DNA of 64,000 bases from the NCBI GenBank assembly GCA_029891345.1, contig CM056994.1, positions 57,939,251 through 58,003,250 of the forward strand. The letters run 5' to 3'. The stretch is from Dryococelus australis. Its lineage: Eukaryota; Arthropoda; Insecta; Phasmatodea; Phasmatidae. Positions within the stretch are counted from its first letter, which is position 1; each line of letters opens with the position of its first letter. Made by a program: the position numbers and the translations under genes. The notes under the pieces were generated by a model. That model searched no databases. It saw only the letters and a program-made list of their open reading frames with translations, and was not told the DNA's origin. This document shows, piece by piece, positions 1-12,900 of the stretch.

Positions 1-1955
1 AACTAGAATTATTATTGAAAATCTTGCTCCGCATGTCAAGGCCAACTGTATGTTGTTGCCAGCATCTAGGAATTTTGCCGAATTCTGTCAGCTGGCAGCA
101 CAAGTTCAAGGTCGAGTCTCCGCCTGCTTGCAATATATGCTTAATAACCCCTCTATGCAGCCCGTGGCGTGACAAGTCATAAAGTAGTGTGTCTGGCTGT
201 GTTATGCCGCTTCAACAAACTGAAAAACGTAGTTATCTTATACATTGTGAAAATTGTTGCCCGTGCAGGTCAAATGGCAGCTAAGTGTACTTTTAGAGAA
301 AATGAGTGACAGGCCAAGAGTGTGGGTTTCCCAATCACGCCAATCATAAAGTCCGGCACTCCCCTTCAAATCGTCATATTGACGGTGTGGTGTTTGGCTG
401 CACCATTGGGGAAAATGAAGGTTACATGAACAGTAATATAGTGTGGGTGTTGTACTCCGAAGGGTGTCAGTTCTCTAGTCGTAGAACATGAAACTGTGCT
501 GGGGTCGTGTGGTCGACGGCCCATGTGGCGGTCCCCCAGATGCTCCGTCGTTGGTTCCAAATTATGATAATGATATTGTAGAGCTGAATCTAATATTACT
601 TGGTATATTGGGGCTGTAGGCCTACCCCATACACACAGTCACTCCCGAGAAGTTGTTCAGGCCACGTCACGCATTACACCATTATTATGTTTAAAAAAAT
701 TATTAAGTGGGGCGAGAAGCAGACCCGATAAATAAAAATGCAGACGAAAGTCTTTTCAACCAAACAATTTATTTATTTACTCTCATGCGAGACACTTACA
801 TGATAATTCCTCCGTTAAGCGGGAGGGCTCTTGTACTGCAAGAATGGCACGAAGCCTACAATATGGTTTACGTGAAATATTACAATCTTGTCATGTAAAA
901 CGAACCAGCTGTGGAGCAGCACTCTTCCCATGCTAATGCAAAACAAACTTAAGAGTCCATATTAAAAATTGGCACTATTGAACACTACATGACCAGTGAA
1001 AGAGCTGATGGGCCCAGGGAGGCCGGCACAAGGTCTTCTCCACGTGAGTACCAAACGACTACTCCTGAAAATGGATATGCGGGGGAGCTGCTGCCAGGCA
1101 CAGTCTTCCTGTGTGACCTGATTAAATAAAGATGGTAAATGTGGAAATGACAAATGAGAGAAATGATGACATGTGAATGCTGATGCTGATCTTGTTGCCA
1201 CATATAACACTTTCTTATATTAATAAAACAGCTAAAATGCAAAATACCTAAATTAAAAATCACATAATATGAAGGTTGTTATACGTACGCCTTAACCTAA
1301 ATATACATACTTTTGTGGTTGGAGCGTGTCGCTCTTATGATGCATAAGATTTGTTACATATATTTTCCAGGTTTCAGGACACACATATCTTTACTGTACA
1401 CTACAAAACTTTCCATAAAAACACTTAAAAATAGAAAATAGGAAAATGCCACACTATGTTTTGCTTACTGACTAAGGTTGTTTTGACTTGTTGAATGTGT
1501 GTGGCCTCTGGCACTGTACGTGGTTGGCCAGTATGGCATGGCTGGAAATTTACGTAACCTAAACAACAATATTAAAATTAATAAATAATTAAAAACGACT
1601 TTTTACACTTCCCTTGTAGAATAAAAATTATGTTGGAACCTTATGATGCACTCTAATGTGTTTGATGCACTCTAAAAAACACAACACATTAATATTAACA
1701 GAAGCCTGACTTACTACTATATTTGTGTACGGTAAGCTGTACACTGCACTTACCTTAGAATAAATACACAAAACACTTTCATTTATGCCTAAGCACTAAT
1801 CCACAGAACTACACTGATGTTACCAAAACATAAACAAAACACACATGGTTGTGTGGTCGCTGAGGCGAACATGTGACACACACAAACATAAACACTAGAG
1901 ATTAAGAAGACCATGGAAAACAATAACACATCAAGTCACTGTTACTTGTGGCTCG
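1..1955. other. No recognised gene
   Basis: Only short ORFs of fewer than 100 codons occur here, on both strands and overlapping, with no motif I recognise. The sequence is AT-rich and becomes poor in long repeats after 1,250. I see no tRNA fold, LTR end or simple repeat worth naming. Confidence 0.5.
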
Positions 1956-1959
1956 CACA

Positions 1960-3240
1960 ATTATCTTTCGTTGTTGATATGGGAGCGACACATTGTGTTA
2001 CCAGTGAGGGATTGTAAATAGATTATAGAACTTAAAGCGTAATCGAAGGGAAGCATTAGTTTTTTTTTCTTCTGAAAACCATCTTTGTGTCGCAAATGGT
2101 GACATTATTAAAACTGATGTTGTGGATTTACACGTTAAGATAGGGAGATTTTCCTGACATTACAGTGTGGGTACTACTCCCTGTCTCATTCAAAATCTTG
2201 TAGGTTTAAAATTTCTCAGAAAAACTATTGCCATGATGAGTTTAGACTCATATTATCTGTCAATTGTGTTTGCCTCAAATATACATGTGGGTTTGCATGT
2301 CGATGATATTATGGCCATTTCTGTTTCTGCGGCTGACCTTGATGTCAGCGAAGCCGAGTTTAAGAGGGAGTTGGAACAGCTTAGGACTGAGCTTGGGGAT
2401 GTAATCACCCTGCGTATTGAAAAGTGTGTCGTGCTACAATACAAATTCACCTTGACAGATAACATTCCGGTAAGGGGCCATCATTTCCGAAGTTCCCCCA
2501 CCCCCTACTACTTTCCCCAAACCATTCCAAAGCTGCAGGCTTTCCGAAAAATTGCATACTTGCAGTATATGTAATTGTGCCCTATACCTCAGATTATTTT
2601 TCCCTGGGTTTATTGGCGAGGAAAAGGGATTACGATAAATACCGATTAGTCGACAATCATTAACTTGCAAACAAAAAGATACACAAGGGCACTTTTCTTC
2701 TCAGAACTATCGCTTCTGCTCTCCAACATCTAGGCAAAGCCCATGTTTTTTTCTGAGTGTGATCTCAACAACAGTTTCCACCAATGACTGTTGGAACCAT
2801 CTTGTAGAAAGTATACTGTCTTTAGCACTATCCTGGAGTCAGTCTGAGTTCACAATGATACCCATGGGGTCCAATATTGGGAGTCAAGCTCTGACCCGTT
2901 TTCTCGACCATGTGTTATCGGAATTTAAGTTTAAGTTTGTTTTCAATTATATCGATGATATCATCGTTAAAGTGAAGATAGGTAATCTCATCTTACCCAT
3001 TTGGGACATGTGTTCGATAGAATACATGCGGTTGACCTGACTGTCAACCCCGATAAGGTCACGTTGGAGTCTACTAAGGTCAGATTTCTGGGCTATTTAC
3101 TTTGTGAGGGACAACTTCTTGTAGATCTGGTATGCATGGTATCCATTTTATAATTCCCACATCCACGTAATCTTAAGGGCTTACAAAAGTACCTCGGAAC
3201 TATCGGATACTACGCAGTCATAAGCCACCTTGTATATTTT
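1960..3240 (+). pseudogene. Decayed Ty3/gypsy pol fragment: protease, linker, reverse transcriptase
   Basis: This is a remnant of a gypsy-type polyprotein. Near 1,970-2,010 the frame reads VDMGATHC, a retropepsin-like active-site stretch with M where S or T is usual. From 2,167 to 2,490 an open frame contains a linker with HVDDIM and ELEQLRTELGDV. From 2,759 to 3,040 a reverse transcriptase palm follows, with IPMGSNIGSQ and the catalytic box FNYIDDIIV near 2,940. In another frame just downstream come VNPDKVTLEST and then GLQKYLGTIGYY (3,180-3,220), the thumb and connection region. The parts lie in different frames and are separated by stops and losses, so the protein cannot be made. The fingers part of the reverse transcriptase is mostly missing. 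No LTRs were found. The family resembles the gypsy fragments at 8.0-9.6 and 11.4-12.9 kb but covers a different part of pol. Confidence 0.8.
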
Positions 3241-6200
3241 AATTGATTTTAGTGTGTTGTTTTACGTGTGTTTATTATAAAGGCTACTCCCTGCTGCGAC
3301 ATGCATGATTACTTGTAAATTTATTCAGTGCACGTTAAATTAAACATTTCGCACATGAAATATTGCAGACACTTAATTGTTTGAAATGTTTTATTACGGT
3401 GTGCCATTTTACTTCAATTTAGTAATGTTATTTCAAGTCACACGAACAATTTGATGTTTTATAAAATGGTGTGTACACACTTTTATTGATTGTGCAACAG
3501 ATAGTTTAGTAGAGTGTGCCAACAATAATTATAATTTCTCTATAGTAACGTGTCATGTTGAGCCCTTTAATGAAGACCATAAATTTTCAGAACTTTACCA
3601 CTGTGCGTTATTTTGATTTAGACGGTTTCATAATGAATAATTACTGTTGTGATTCAATGTGTCCGGATATTTAATTCAGTTCTTATACAATGATTTTATA
3701 TCGATGTTTTAATATTCATGGTAATAAGCCAAGAGGCTTTGGTTATGAGAGTTACGTGACCAATTTTATTGGTGTCGAGGCATGCAGTTTCCTAGTGTTC
3801 AGAGATTATCAATATTCAATTTTTGTTTAAGTATAAGGATGAAAATTATGCTATATGAGGCATTTAAAAATTGTAATGTCTTCTACGCATGGTGTTTATT
3901 ATATTGAATGAGAAAACTGTGTAGTGAAAAGAATTTATTGTATTACTGCAATCAAAGGCTTATCAATAGAATTGACTTAATAGGAATCTTATTGATAATT
4001 TGTAGTGATTGTACCTTACACATGGTGCAATACTTCGTTTAGATGTAAGAGGGTCAATGTAATTTTTAATTCAATTTTGGTGCTGGCTTCAGCCACTCTT
4101 TGCATAAGCCGACACCATGATGTTCAGTCGGACTTCAGCGCTAGGGCCGGTCGGCAGCACAGGAGTTTCGCCCTATGCGGACCCCCACGACACCTTCAAA
4201 TTGTTCTGCTGTCATTTAATTTCAATAGTAACGTCTTAACACCGAAACATTTTCATTCTTTAATGCTGAGGGGTCGATTGTCTGCTCCCTGTTACAATAT
4301 CAAGAGCTTAACACATCATATGTAATTCATCTGATTTTTCATGGACTATGGCGCTTTTAAAGCATTGGTCATCGGCAGACCGAGGGCCGAGTCCTCTTTG
4401 TAGTGTGCATGTAGTATAAGAGCCCATGTATCACGAACTACAAGTAAATGTCTAAAGCCCATGCTTGCATTTTACAATAGTAACCCAATCTGGGTATTTA
4501 GGTGCTGTACCCACTTGCAGCAACACTAAAGTATAAGTAAAAGTGTGTGAGGTGGCTCACAACATCAACAACATAATAGTGAAAACTACTTGGTATATTG
4601 TGTTACTGGTAACATCATCATCTACAAGCACCGAAAATCGACACAGGACTCCACGAACCAATGGGCTGTCAAACACACGACCCTCACTAACTCATGCTCT
4701 TTGACATATGGTGCCAGACAAATTCATCTTTTTCTACCTTAATCTGGTAAGTCTGGTAAAGTGGAGACCCTCATCATCAACCCTGGAATCCCCTACACGT
4801 CAAATTTTGGCCCAACTTGCGGGGCTAAAACAACTTTCATATCACTCAAGCCATCACTCTACCATTAAATGGCTTTGCCAACTTGTGGGACTAGTCAACA
4901 AGAGTAGTGACAAAATATGTGAGTATCAGTGTGGCGAACTAGGTAAATATAACATTGTTTACTGCACAGCATCTCAGTGTACTGTGTTTTTGTGCTTATG
5001 TCTCACTGGATTTCAGTGTAATCAGTTCCCTCTATTCACATCCCACAATGTTTCAGTGTACTTTCTATGTCAGTCACAATAGCCATTCAGGTCTCGCGAC
5101 ATACAGAATAACTTTACCAGTACACAGTATGTGTGTTTACATCACATGAAGTGTTGAGAGAACTTTTGTCGTTTCTGAAACATTTTTTATTTTTTTTATT
5201 TACAGCTTGTGACATTCATGGGTAACAATTTTTGGGTAGGGAACATATATGAGTAATGTACTCTGCCAAATTACAAGTATTAAAAACCTTACGAAAATTG
5301 AACAAAACCAATTTTGGACATTTCAACCTGAAAATTCTATTTTTGGACATTCACAACATTTTGGGACAGTGTTGGACAAAGGAGCATCCCAGAGAATCTG
5401 CCATTACAGAAAGCGGACAGTCTAGACAACCAGGCAACTAGCATCCTCTCCCATCTAGAATGGGCAGGTGATGTGTCGGACAACCACACGGATGCGTGCG
5501 AGCGTGGTCACCACCACACCGCCGGCCATAACAGTATCATCCCCCACCGTGCAGATACAAAAGGAGGCGGGTCAGCAACCACAGTGTAAATAACAGTCAA
5601 CATGACAGCATATGCACCTAACAATGTGGCCAGGCCGGATATCTGGAAAAACAAAAGGAACTGGTATACCTCTAATGGTAAAACAAAAACATTGTGTTTG
5701 AATTGTGTATGGCCCTTGTTCGTGCCCAACCTGTTCTGGGGCAAACGGTGCCCATGTCACGAACTAGAAAACGCGAGACGTCTCGAAGACGACATATGCT
5801 GGGCCAACCACATCCATGTCGGGCCAGCCTGGAGCAGCAACTTGACATGGTCAAGGTTGTCCAGGGTCGGTAAGGTGCAGTCTTATCTTACCTGAACCTT
5901 CAGGTATAGACAAAATTGGTGGAAAATGCCCGGTTCTATGTTCAGTGGAGAAGTGATGAGGGTCGTGCTGCCGATGGCCCAATGGAGCCTTGGAGCTTCC
6001 TTCACTTTGTGTTGGTGGATTGGTATGTGCACTTACCCGTGCATTTACACATTATATTTTCATCTACCATGGTGCTGTATTGCCACCCCATATGCTAAAT
6101 TACACTGCATCTAACACATACAGAGCTGTCTAGCCCCTCCACATACTGCAAAGTAGTACATGAGTACTCTGGGTGTGCTTTCAAGTAGGTGCAGCACCTT

Positions 6201-6956
6201 ATACGTTCTTGAGAACATTGAATATAGATACTCACATGATTTCATAATAAGATAGTTAATTCATCCCTAACTTTATACGACGAGAAGTGTGGCTAGAAGA
6301 AGTGGACTCGGCACTAGACTGCCGATAGCTGTATACAGAAAACTGGCCTAAGCCATAAGTGAAATTATTTGTAAGTTATGTTCTTGTGAAGTGAGAAAAA
6401 GCAGCACGTCCGCCCCTCAGTATAAGTAATAAAACCTTCTGGTTGGTTAATTCTATTGTAGAGAAAATGTATCATGCCTACATGATGTGTACCGAGAGTG
6501 TTTGCAGAGCGAACCTCCCGATGCAGCTGTCCCTTCCGAAAGCAAAGTCGAAGTGTCAAAATGATTTCAGCTTCCACGCTAAGCACTTGAGCCGACGTCA
6601 CTAAATTTTACTCTTTGCAAGGTTGCCAAGTGGCTGCCCCCAGAGACGATGGGCGAGTCCACCTTGAAAAGGGGTGTGGCATGTCATGGTTGTTTGCACT
6701 GAATATAATAGAAAAACCACATCACTATTGATTTCCACTGAATTTCCACTGTGAATACAATCAAAATGATATATTATGTTGATTTGACTCTGTGGGAGGC
6801 ACATAGCGCTGTCCAATCAGCCTGTAGGCCCGTTGAAGCACCAGGATGGTTGGTCGCGTCTTATTCAGTGGCGACTGCTGTTTGGACGTGCTTTTCTATT
6901 TCCCGTGCACTAACTGTAATGGCTTTGGGGTAAACACCATTTCGGACAACCTACTA
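3241..6956. other. No recognised gene
   Basis: ORFs here are short and mutually overlapping. A slightly GC-richer patch lies at 4,080-4,200 and another at 5,450-5,900, without motifs that I can place in a family. These may be very old repeat remnants. I cannot support a host exon. Confidence 0.45.
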
Positions 6957-6988
6957 ATTTATTACAAGAGTTACCTCTTGTAATAAAT
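6957..6988. repeat. Perfect 14-bp inverted repeat (hairpin)
   Basis: ATTTATTACAAGAG is followed by the loop TTAC and then by the exact reverse complement, CTCTTGTAATAAAT. The flanks TACTA (left) and TAGTA (right) continue the symmetry imperfectly. It could be a cruciform-forming site or the centre of a collapsed foldback element. Nothing adjacent explains it. Confidence 0.9.
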
Positions 6989-8007
6989 AATGTAGTATGC
7001 TCTCTTGAGTCATGCAGTGCCTGTTGGCAAGACGGTGTACATTCTGTTCCCGCCAACCTGCACTATGCACTCATGGCCTTCGACTGTTGGTGTGGCGTGG
7101 TGTTGCTGGTGCAAGATATCTGCGACTAAGGTGGTTCAAGTTAGCAAGATGGGTTCGTGAGTGTGTGGTTCACATCACCAAACACCCCCAACCCCCCTTT
7201 TCCTTCTGCCCAAATAACTCTAGTGACCTCTTGATCCTAGTGGCTCTATTACGCCACCAGGCACAACAGGTGTTGGCAACCAAAGCAACCAAAGTGACCT
7301 CAGCTGTAAGTCCCATGCCTCTGAGAACTGTGGTTGGTTGCTGCTGGTTCAGTGTTGTAAGGAGTATAACCCCTGCGAGGTTTCAGTGCTGCAATGTGCA
7401 TGTTATGAAGGGGGCACCACAGGCTATGCACACCATGCATGAGTGATCTGGCCACTTGGAGCTATGGAGGGGGGTTGGGATTCCCCCCCTCTGCCATCTC
7501 ATCAATGCTGCTTCTGAGGTGTGGATGCCGGTGCATTGCGGAAGTTGGCGAGGGGGAGAATGATGCTCTGATGTCGGTCTGCGAAAGCCTATTACCCTCA
7601 CCCTGATGCTTGATCCAATATCCCCTGGTGTGAAGTACCTGTTGGTTGTTCCTCGAGAGGCGCCACTGCTTAACTGTTTAGAGTGCTGTCCTGCAAGGAG
7701 CTCCTTCCCACAAGTGCCTCCATGGGCTCGCCCTTGGCGATGTCCTCGATGTTCAGCACCACGATGCTGGGCATCGTGACACTGCAGTAGGACACTACCT
7801 GTTTAGTATTAGTTTATGTTGCTGCTTGCTCTCCGGTGGGGTTTACTCTCGAATGAATGCTTCCGTCTTCCACATGTGCCATATGAGCGTCTCAGCAGCA
7901 GGTGTCCTGGTAGGAAACAAGCATCGGATAGCATTCCTGTTGCTTCTGGAACTTTTGGTTCCTGCACTGCCTCTTGGTGCGACTGGCATTGCTTACTGTT
8001 CTGTGTG
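6989..8007. other. GC-richer stretch downstream of the minus-strand gypsy fragment
   Basis: This stretch lies directly 3' (in minus orientation) of the integrase at 8,008-9,600 and has a similar base composition. It may be the remaining C-terminal or LTR part of that element. Open frames such as 7,012-7,446 (plus) and 7,383-7,601 (minus) show no conserved motif, so I do not call genes. Confidence 0.35.
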
Positions 8008-9600
8008 TCAATCCTTTGGTGTGTGTGTGTTACGGCTCTGGCTGTCGTGGCACTGGTTGCCTTTGTTGCCAGTCGGAGGTCGTTGCAGTGAATGGCGATC
8101 CTCTCCCATTGTAGTGGGAACCCACAGTGCAATGTAGTGGTCCTGGGTCACACAAGAAGCTTCCAACTCGGTCTTTCGACATCGGCAATGTGTTGCGCCA
8201 TCCTCTGGTTCATGTGCTCCCTCTTCTCGTCTCTCAGTGAATTCCCTGGGCACAGTGAGTTCTCGGCCCTTTTGGGTTGCCGCTGGGGACTGGCCTGTGG
8301 CCAAATTTATCTGCTGCCTAAAGGTAAACAGGGTGGCATGTAAATGCTCCGCTCAGCTGATATTTTCGGTACCCCCACTTAGGCGCAACTGTGTCTTTAG
8401 ATATTGCTTTCTTTGTTCAGTGGAGTTTGCCCTGGGGTGGTATACCACGGTTGTGCAGTGAATCACTCCCGACCGAGTGCACAGGTCACGCCAATGTTTT
8501 CCAGTAAACTGGGTGTCATTATTGGTGAGGACTGTTTTCGGTTATCGCAAGCGAGAATATAATTCTGTCTCCAGTGTCCATGCAGTGTTACGCATGCATG
8601 AACTAAAGATAGGGTAGGCTTCTGTCCACCTATAAAAAATGTTGTTTATGTCCAGAATCTACTGTTTCCAGTAGGGGTGTGGTGGTATGGGCTTATTAAA
8701 CCCAGGAACACTGTTTCGAACGGTTCCTTCAGTACCCTTAGTTGTTGTTGTGACACCCCGTCTGCCCGCTTACTTTTGAACTGGTTGCACGGAATTCATT
8801 CCTTTGTGTGTTTGCACACATCCCTCGTCACTCCAGACCAGTGGAAATGCTCGAACATATTTCTAACCATCTAGATCAGGACTTCTCCTGGGTGGCTCCA
8901 TGTTTTCCTTGGTACATACAGGTGCCTTGCTGTATCGGGCTGCCGCTGTCAGATCTCGATGTGCACCTCTTTTAAGCACCACTATTCGCAGTTGTTTCGC
9001 CCTTATTCTGCAATCCTATACTGCATGTCCACGCATTACTGTTGGCTGTCTTTTACCAGGATCTGTAGCTGATTGAGCTTAGGTCCAGTGTCTGGCGAGG
9101 CCTTGATGAGATTATATGTGGTGTGTTTTCTGCTGGGTGCTGCGTGTGTATTTGCAGTATGAGACAGTAGGTCGTCCCACTTCTCCTCGTCAACCACTAC
9201 TGCTGTACTTCGTGCTTTTGATAACTCATCAGCCAGCTGATTTTCCATCCCACTGTCATATTGTACTTGAAAGTCACGTGATTGTAATAATAATGCACCC
9301 AGGCGAGTTTGCTCCTGGCTTCTTTCATGGTATTAAGTCAGAGCAGGTACCTGTTGTTTGTGCGCAGGGTAAAATTCTGATACTCCAAGTAGGCTCGGTA
9401 TTGCTTCACCACCCACACCACTGCTAAGTAATCCCTCTCATTTACGTCATACCTCATCTTTGTGGGTCTAAATTTCCACTGCCATACTCGATGGTCTGGC
9501 GTTCGTTGTTGTCGTCTATTTGCTATAGTACGGCTGTAAGCCCTTTCTGCTCGCATCCATCTGTAAATAATGGTGTCGTCGGCTAGAATGGTGTCGCACT
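8008..9600 (-). pseudogene. Decayed Ty3/gypsy pol fragment: RNase H and integrase
   Basis: Reading the minus strand from 9,556 downward, an RNase H end is visible (RYDVNERDYLAVVWVVKQ, then a NNRYLL ending near 9,340). Next comes a linker with NQLADELSKA (9,240). The integrase zinc-binding region follows (8,700-8,990), with HFHWSGVTRDV near 8,820. The integrase core has NNDTQFTGKHWRDLC and TTVVYHPRANSTEQ between about 8,530 and 8,440. The core ends with NLATGQSPA and GRELTVPREF at 8,300-8,230. Several frame changes and at least three stops interrupt it, and the second catalytic aspartate appears in an N-N-D context. The reverse transcriptase, gag and LTRs are absent, so this is a 5'-truncated copy. 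It belongs to the same broad clade as the fragment at 11.4-12.9 kb, whose core motif is very similar but not identical. Confidence 0.85.
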
Positions 9601-11419
9601 AACATGGTTGGAGGCCCCTGGATCCCAAGACCCCATCTGAGGCGGGGAGTGTGAGCTACCTTTCCTGATGCCATCCCTCATAGTTTTGTTGGGCGTGTGC
9701 TATTTTAGTGTTCCGTTATGGGAATACTCATCATCCAATTATTTTGCAAAACCAGTATCTATTTTGGTTATTAATAATATTAGAATTTACTGTTACCTAA
9801 ATTATGTTATTAATTTCGTCACTGTCTCACGTTTGTATATATTTGGAATATTTAAAGCTTATTCTCTCAACTATTTTCATATCAAAAGACTTTTGCCCGA
9901 GTTAACTTTGTGTGCATTCCGAAAGCACTCTTTGCAAGTGACAAAAAATAAAATAAATCTTTGATGTGTAATATTTTATTCTCGTAAATTGAAAGATAGT
10001 TACTAAATTAATCAATGGTTTTAATCAGATATTTCTGTTCACTTTTATCAGTTGTACACTTTTCTGTATAGATTTAAATTTTTACATTGCCAATAGCAAG
10101 TTTGGAGTCAATCATATTTTCCCGACATTAACAAACAGTCATTAAATGATGCAAAAGAGAGTCATATATTTCATGGAAATATAGTTTTATAAAAATTTAT
10201 TATTGGTTTTGATAAATTCAATCAATGAACATTTTCCTAGGTTCGTGTTTTTGGTTTGGTAAAATATCGCAATACCATGTATATCGATTGTGCGGGACTA
10301 TCCAGTATCGATACTGTTTAACAACGTCATTGAAAAGTCCGTGTGGCTTTCTTCTCAACTTGGAAATAGCGTGACCAACAGTTATAATTTTGATACTCAG
10401 CAAAACTTCTCCTTGATTATAAATAAATTTTATACAGTCGAGAGTAAGTGTTTCTGTTAGATTATTTTCCCCCGTGTGTTTTGCATAATGTTTCTCGCCT
10501 TTTACTTATGTTTTATGTCTTCTGTTCTTGTTAAGCGGTTCTCGTGGCGTTACCCGAGTTCGGCGTCACTTTCTCCACCTTCATTAGTCTGAGTGCCTAG
10601 TCGTCCGAGCAGAAGAGCGACCAATTTAGTCCTGGCGTGGAGTCATTTTCTAGCCTGATGCCTGTTTCGAACACCTGAGATATTCCTCTGCTCATAGTAC
10701 CCTGACTTCTAGCCTCGAATCGTCTACAGTGCAAAAATATCAATTTTTTTTTGCATGTGCATGAATCTGCTTGGGGAAAAATAACTGAAAATTTAACTTA
10801 TCCCTTTTTGTCAGACAAGCCTGAATATTAGACATTCACTTTCAACTTCGTGATTTTAAAAATAATAATTTTTTTTTGATCCTGTAATTTTATTTTAGAA
10901 ATATGTTAAATTAAGTCGCCATGTTGACTTGATAAAAGTTTTAACTCGGCTCCTGCCGAGCTTCAGGTATTATCACATGTGGTTTTTCACAGGTGATCCC
11001 CAATGATTAATTCTCATTAAAGTTGTGTAAAAATCATAAAAAAATTAAATAAATACTATAATACTCATGACATTATTTTTGTTACAAATCTTGAAATTTT
11101 AATGATGGTTATCTTGTATGAAGTTATAATTATGTGAGGAAATTGTTATTGTTGGTGAGGTTAATAAATGTTAATGTTGTCATGCCCCGATTTAGCTTGT
11201 GTGTTTTTCATAACCTTTTATTTAACTTCAGATGATTCTCTGATGCAGAGTTTTTATTTGGCTACTCGTAATTTATCACTAAATTAAAAAATAACTACCT
11301 TGCTTCAGAAATACTATTTTGTTCTTCGAAGTGTGATAAGAAACAAATATATAAATACAAAAGAACACATTGTAAAGATGCTGGAACTCCATGTGTAGGT
11401 TCGGCTTAGCTTTCTCATA
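9601..11419. other. No recognised gene
   Basis: AT-rich DNA with T-runs near 10,745 and 10,870. The patch 10,500-10,740 is less AT-rich and LTR-like in texture, but no matching second copy is visible in the window. Confidence 0.45.
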
Positions 11420-12900
11420 TTTGTGGTAAGTATACATGCTGGACGCAACAAGGTCCACGTGTGCTTTTTTTGTGTCGGCATTTTGGGGGCATTTGGGTCT
11501 TGTGAGTCTATTTTTATCCTACAACAGAAGTGTTGGCACACCAAGACATTTATTGACAGATAATGGCACGCAGTTCACCAGCCAGAAATGGAGAGAACTG
11601 TGTACAAGATGGAGTGTCAACCACATCACAACCGCCATTTATCACCCGAGAGCAAAACCCACAGAACACTGCAATCAGGAGATAAATGTACAGCTGCAGC
11701 TTTGTGTAGGACAACAACACCCAACATGGCCAGACTACTTTCCCGCCATTTTGTATAACCTCCGACGAAGCATGACCGCGGCGATGGGAAATTCACCTGT
11801 GGAAGTATTGTTTGGCCGCAATTCGTTTTTCCCTGGGGAAGCAAAGTGTCCACAGAGGACGGACAGCAGTGAACTTCCGAGTAGGCATATGTATAGAAAG
11901 CAATCCAGGAAGGTTTTGCAGGAGGTGGGAGAGCAGCAAGAGAGACGCGGCGAAATGGGTTCCGGTCACTACCAGACCTCCCCAGAGCTCTATGCAGGAC
12001 AGGAAGTTAATGCTTGGACACATCTGCAGTCGGCATTGAAGAAGGAGTTTTGTGCAGGCTTTGCAGCATGGTGGAATGGGCCACACAGGATGTTACAGAG
12101 ACACGGACCCACCCCATACACCATCCGCATGGGGACATGGAATGTATGAGTGCATAGGGACGGCATTTAGCTCACTCCAGGTGCCATCGACGATGAAGTC
12201 GGTCCCGATTTACCTCGGTCCCAATAGCGGCGAAGGCCGTGACAAGCAAATGCAAGAGTCTGGAGGAACATAAAGTGTCCCAACACTTCAGGGGCGAGTA
12301 CCCTCAGGGTACCCACTCATGCAGGAAGATGCAATCAGTTCACCAGAGGTGATGCAGGATGGCAACATAGCCGATGAGCTCCAGGAGCAGAGGAGCGATG
12401 AGGAAGGCGCATCAGCACCTACAGCAAGTGCATGAGCAAGGGAGAAGAGCCTGCAGGAGTCATCCATTGTTGATATGCCTATCAGAGAACTCACTGAGTA
12501 TCGTACAGAGAGCATTAAGGGCGAGGCCCACACCTGCATTGGTGTGCTCACCGAAATTCAGGAAACTGAGCAAGGAGAAGTGCATGCGCAGGAAGTAAAG
12601 CAAGAGGAGGCGATGATCATAGCACAGGGGGAGAAGAAGCATTTGCAAGGGCTGTTCAGTCGGGTCACGCCCGAAAAACAGCAAAACAGCAAAGGACGCA
12701 GCATGAGTGAGAATTGGGATAGTGAGGGGAGTGATTCAAAGTGTTTGTTCCACCTACAATGGTCACATCGTTAGGCACCCCCACCACACCTTTGCTATCA
12801 GTGCAGGCAGCCAGAGAGGCCTAGGAGGAAGGGGCAACCACCTGCGATGCCTCAAACAGTAGGGCCAGAGGAGCAGCGGTACCACCTGCGGTCATGCTGG
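11420..12900 (+). pseudogene. Decayed Ty3/gypsy integrase and pol C-terminus
   Basis: An open frame of 237 codons (11,436-12,149) carries an rve integrase core. Visible are TPRHLLTDNGTQFTSQKW (second catalytic D), IYHPRAKPTEHCNQEI (catalytic E) and NSPVEVLFGR. The beginning of the core is damaged: the region before TPRHLL has been frame-shifted, so the first catalytic D is not seen. Around 12,060-12,130 a damaged GPF/Y-type module (GPHRMLQRHGPTPYTIR) follows. Near 12,870 the pol C-terminal signature EEQRYHLRS is seen after a run of broken frames. Upstream pol domains are absent, so the copy is 5' truncated. It is related to the minus-strand fragment at 8.0-9.6 kb. The two could be independent insertions of one family. 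Confidence 0.85.

Noticed and set aside
7816-8343. Plus-strand cysteine-rich ORFs
   Set aside because: Shadows of, or directly next to, the minus-strand gypsy integrase; no domain recognised.
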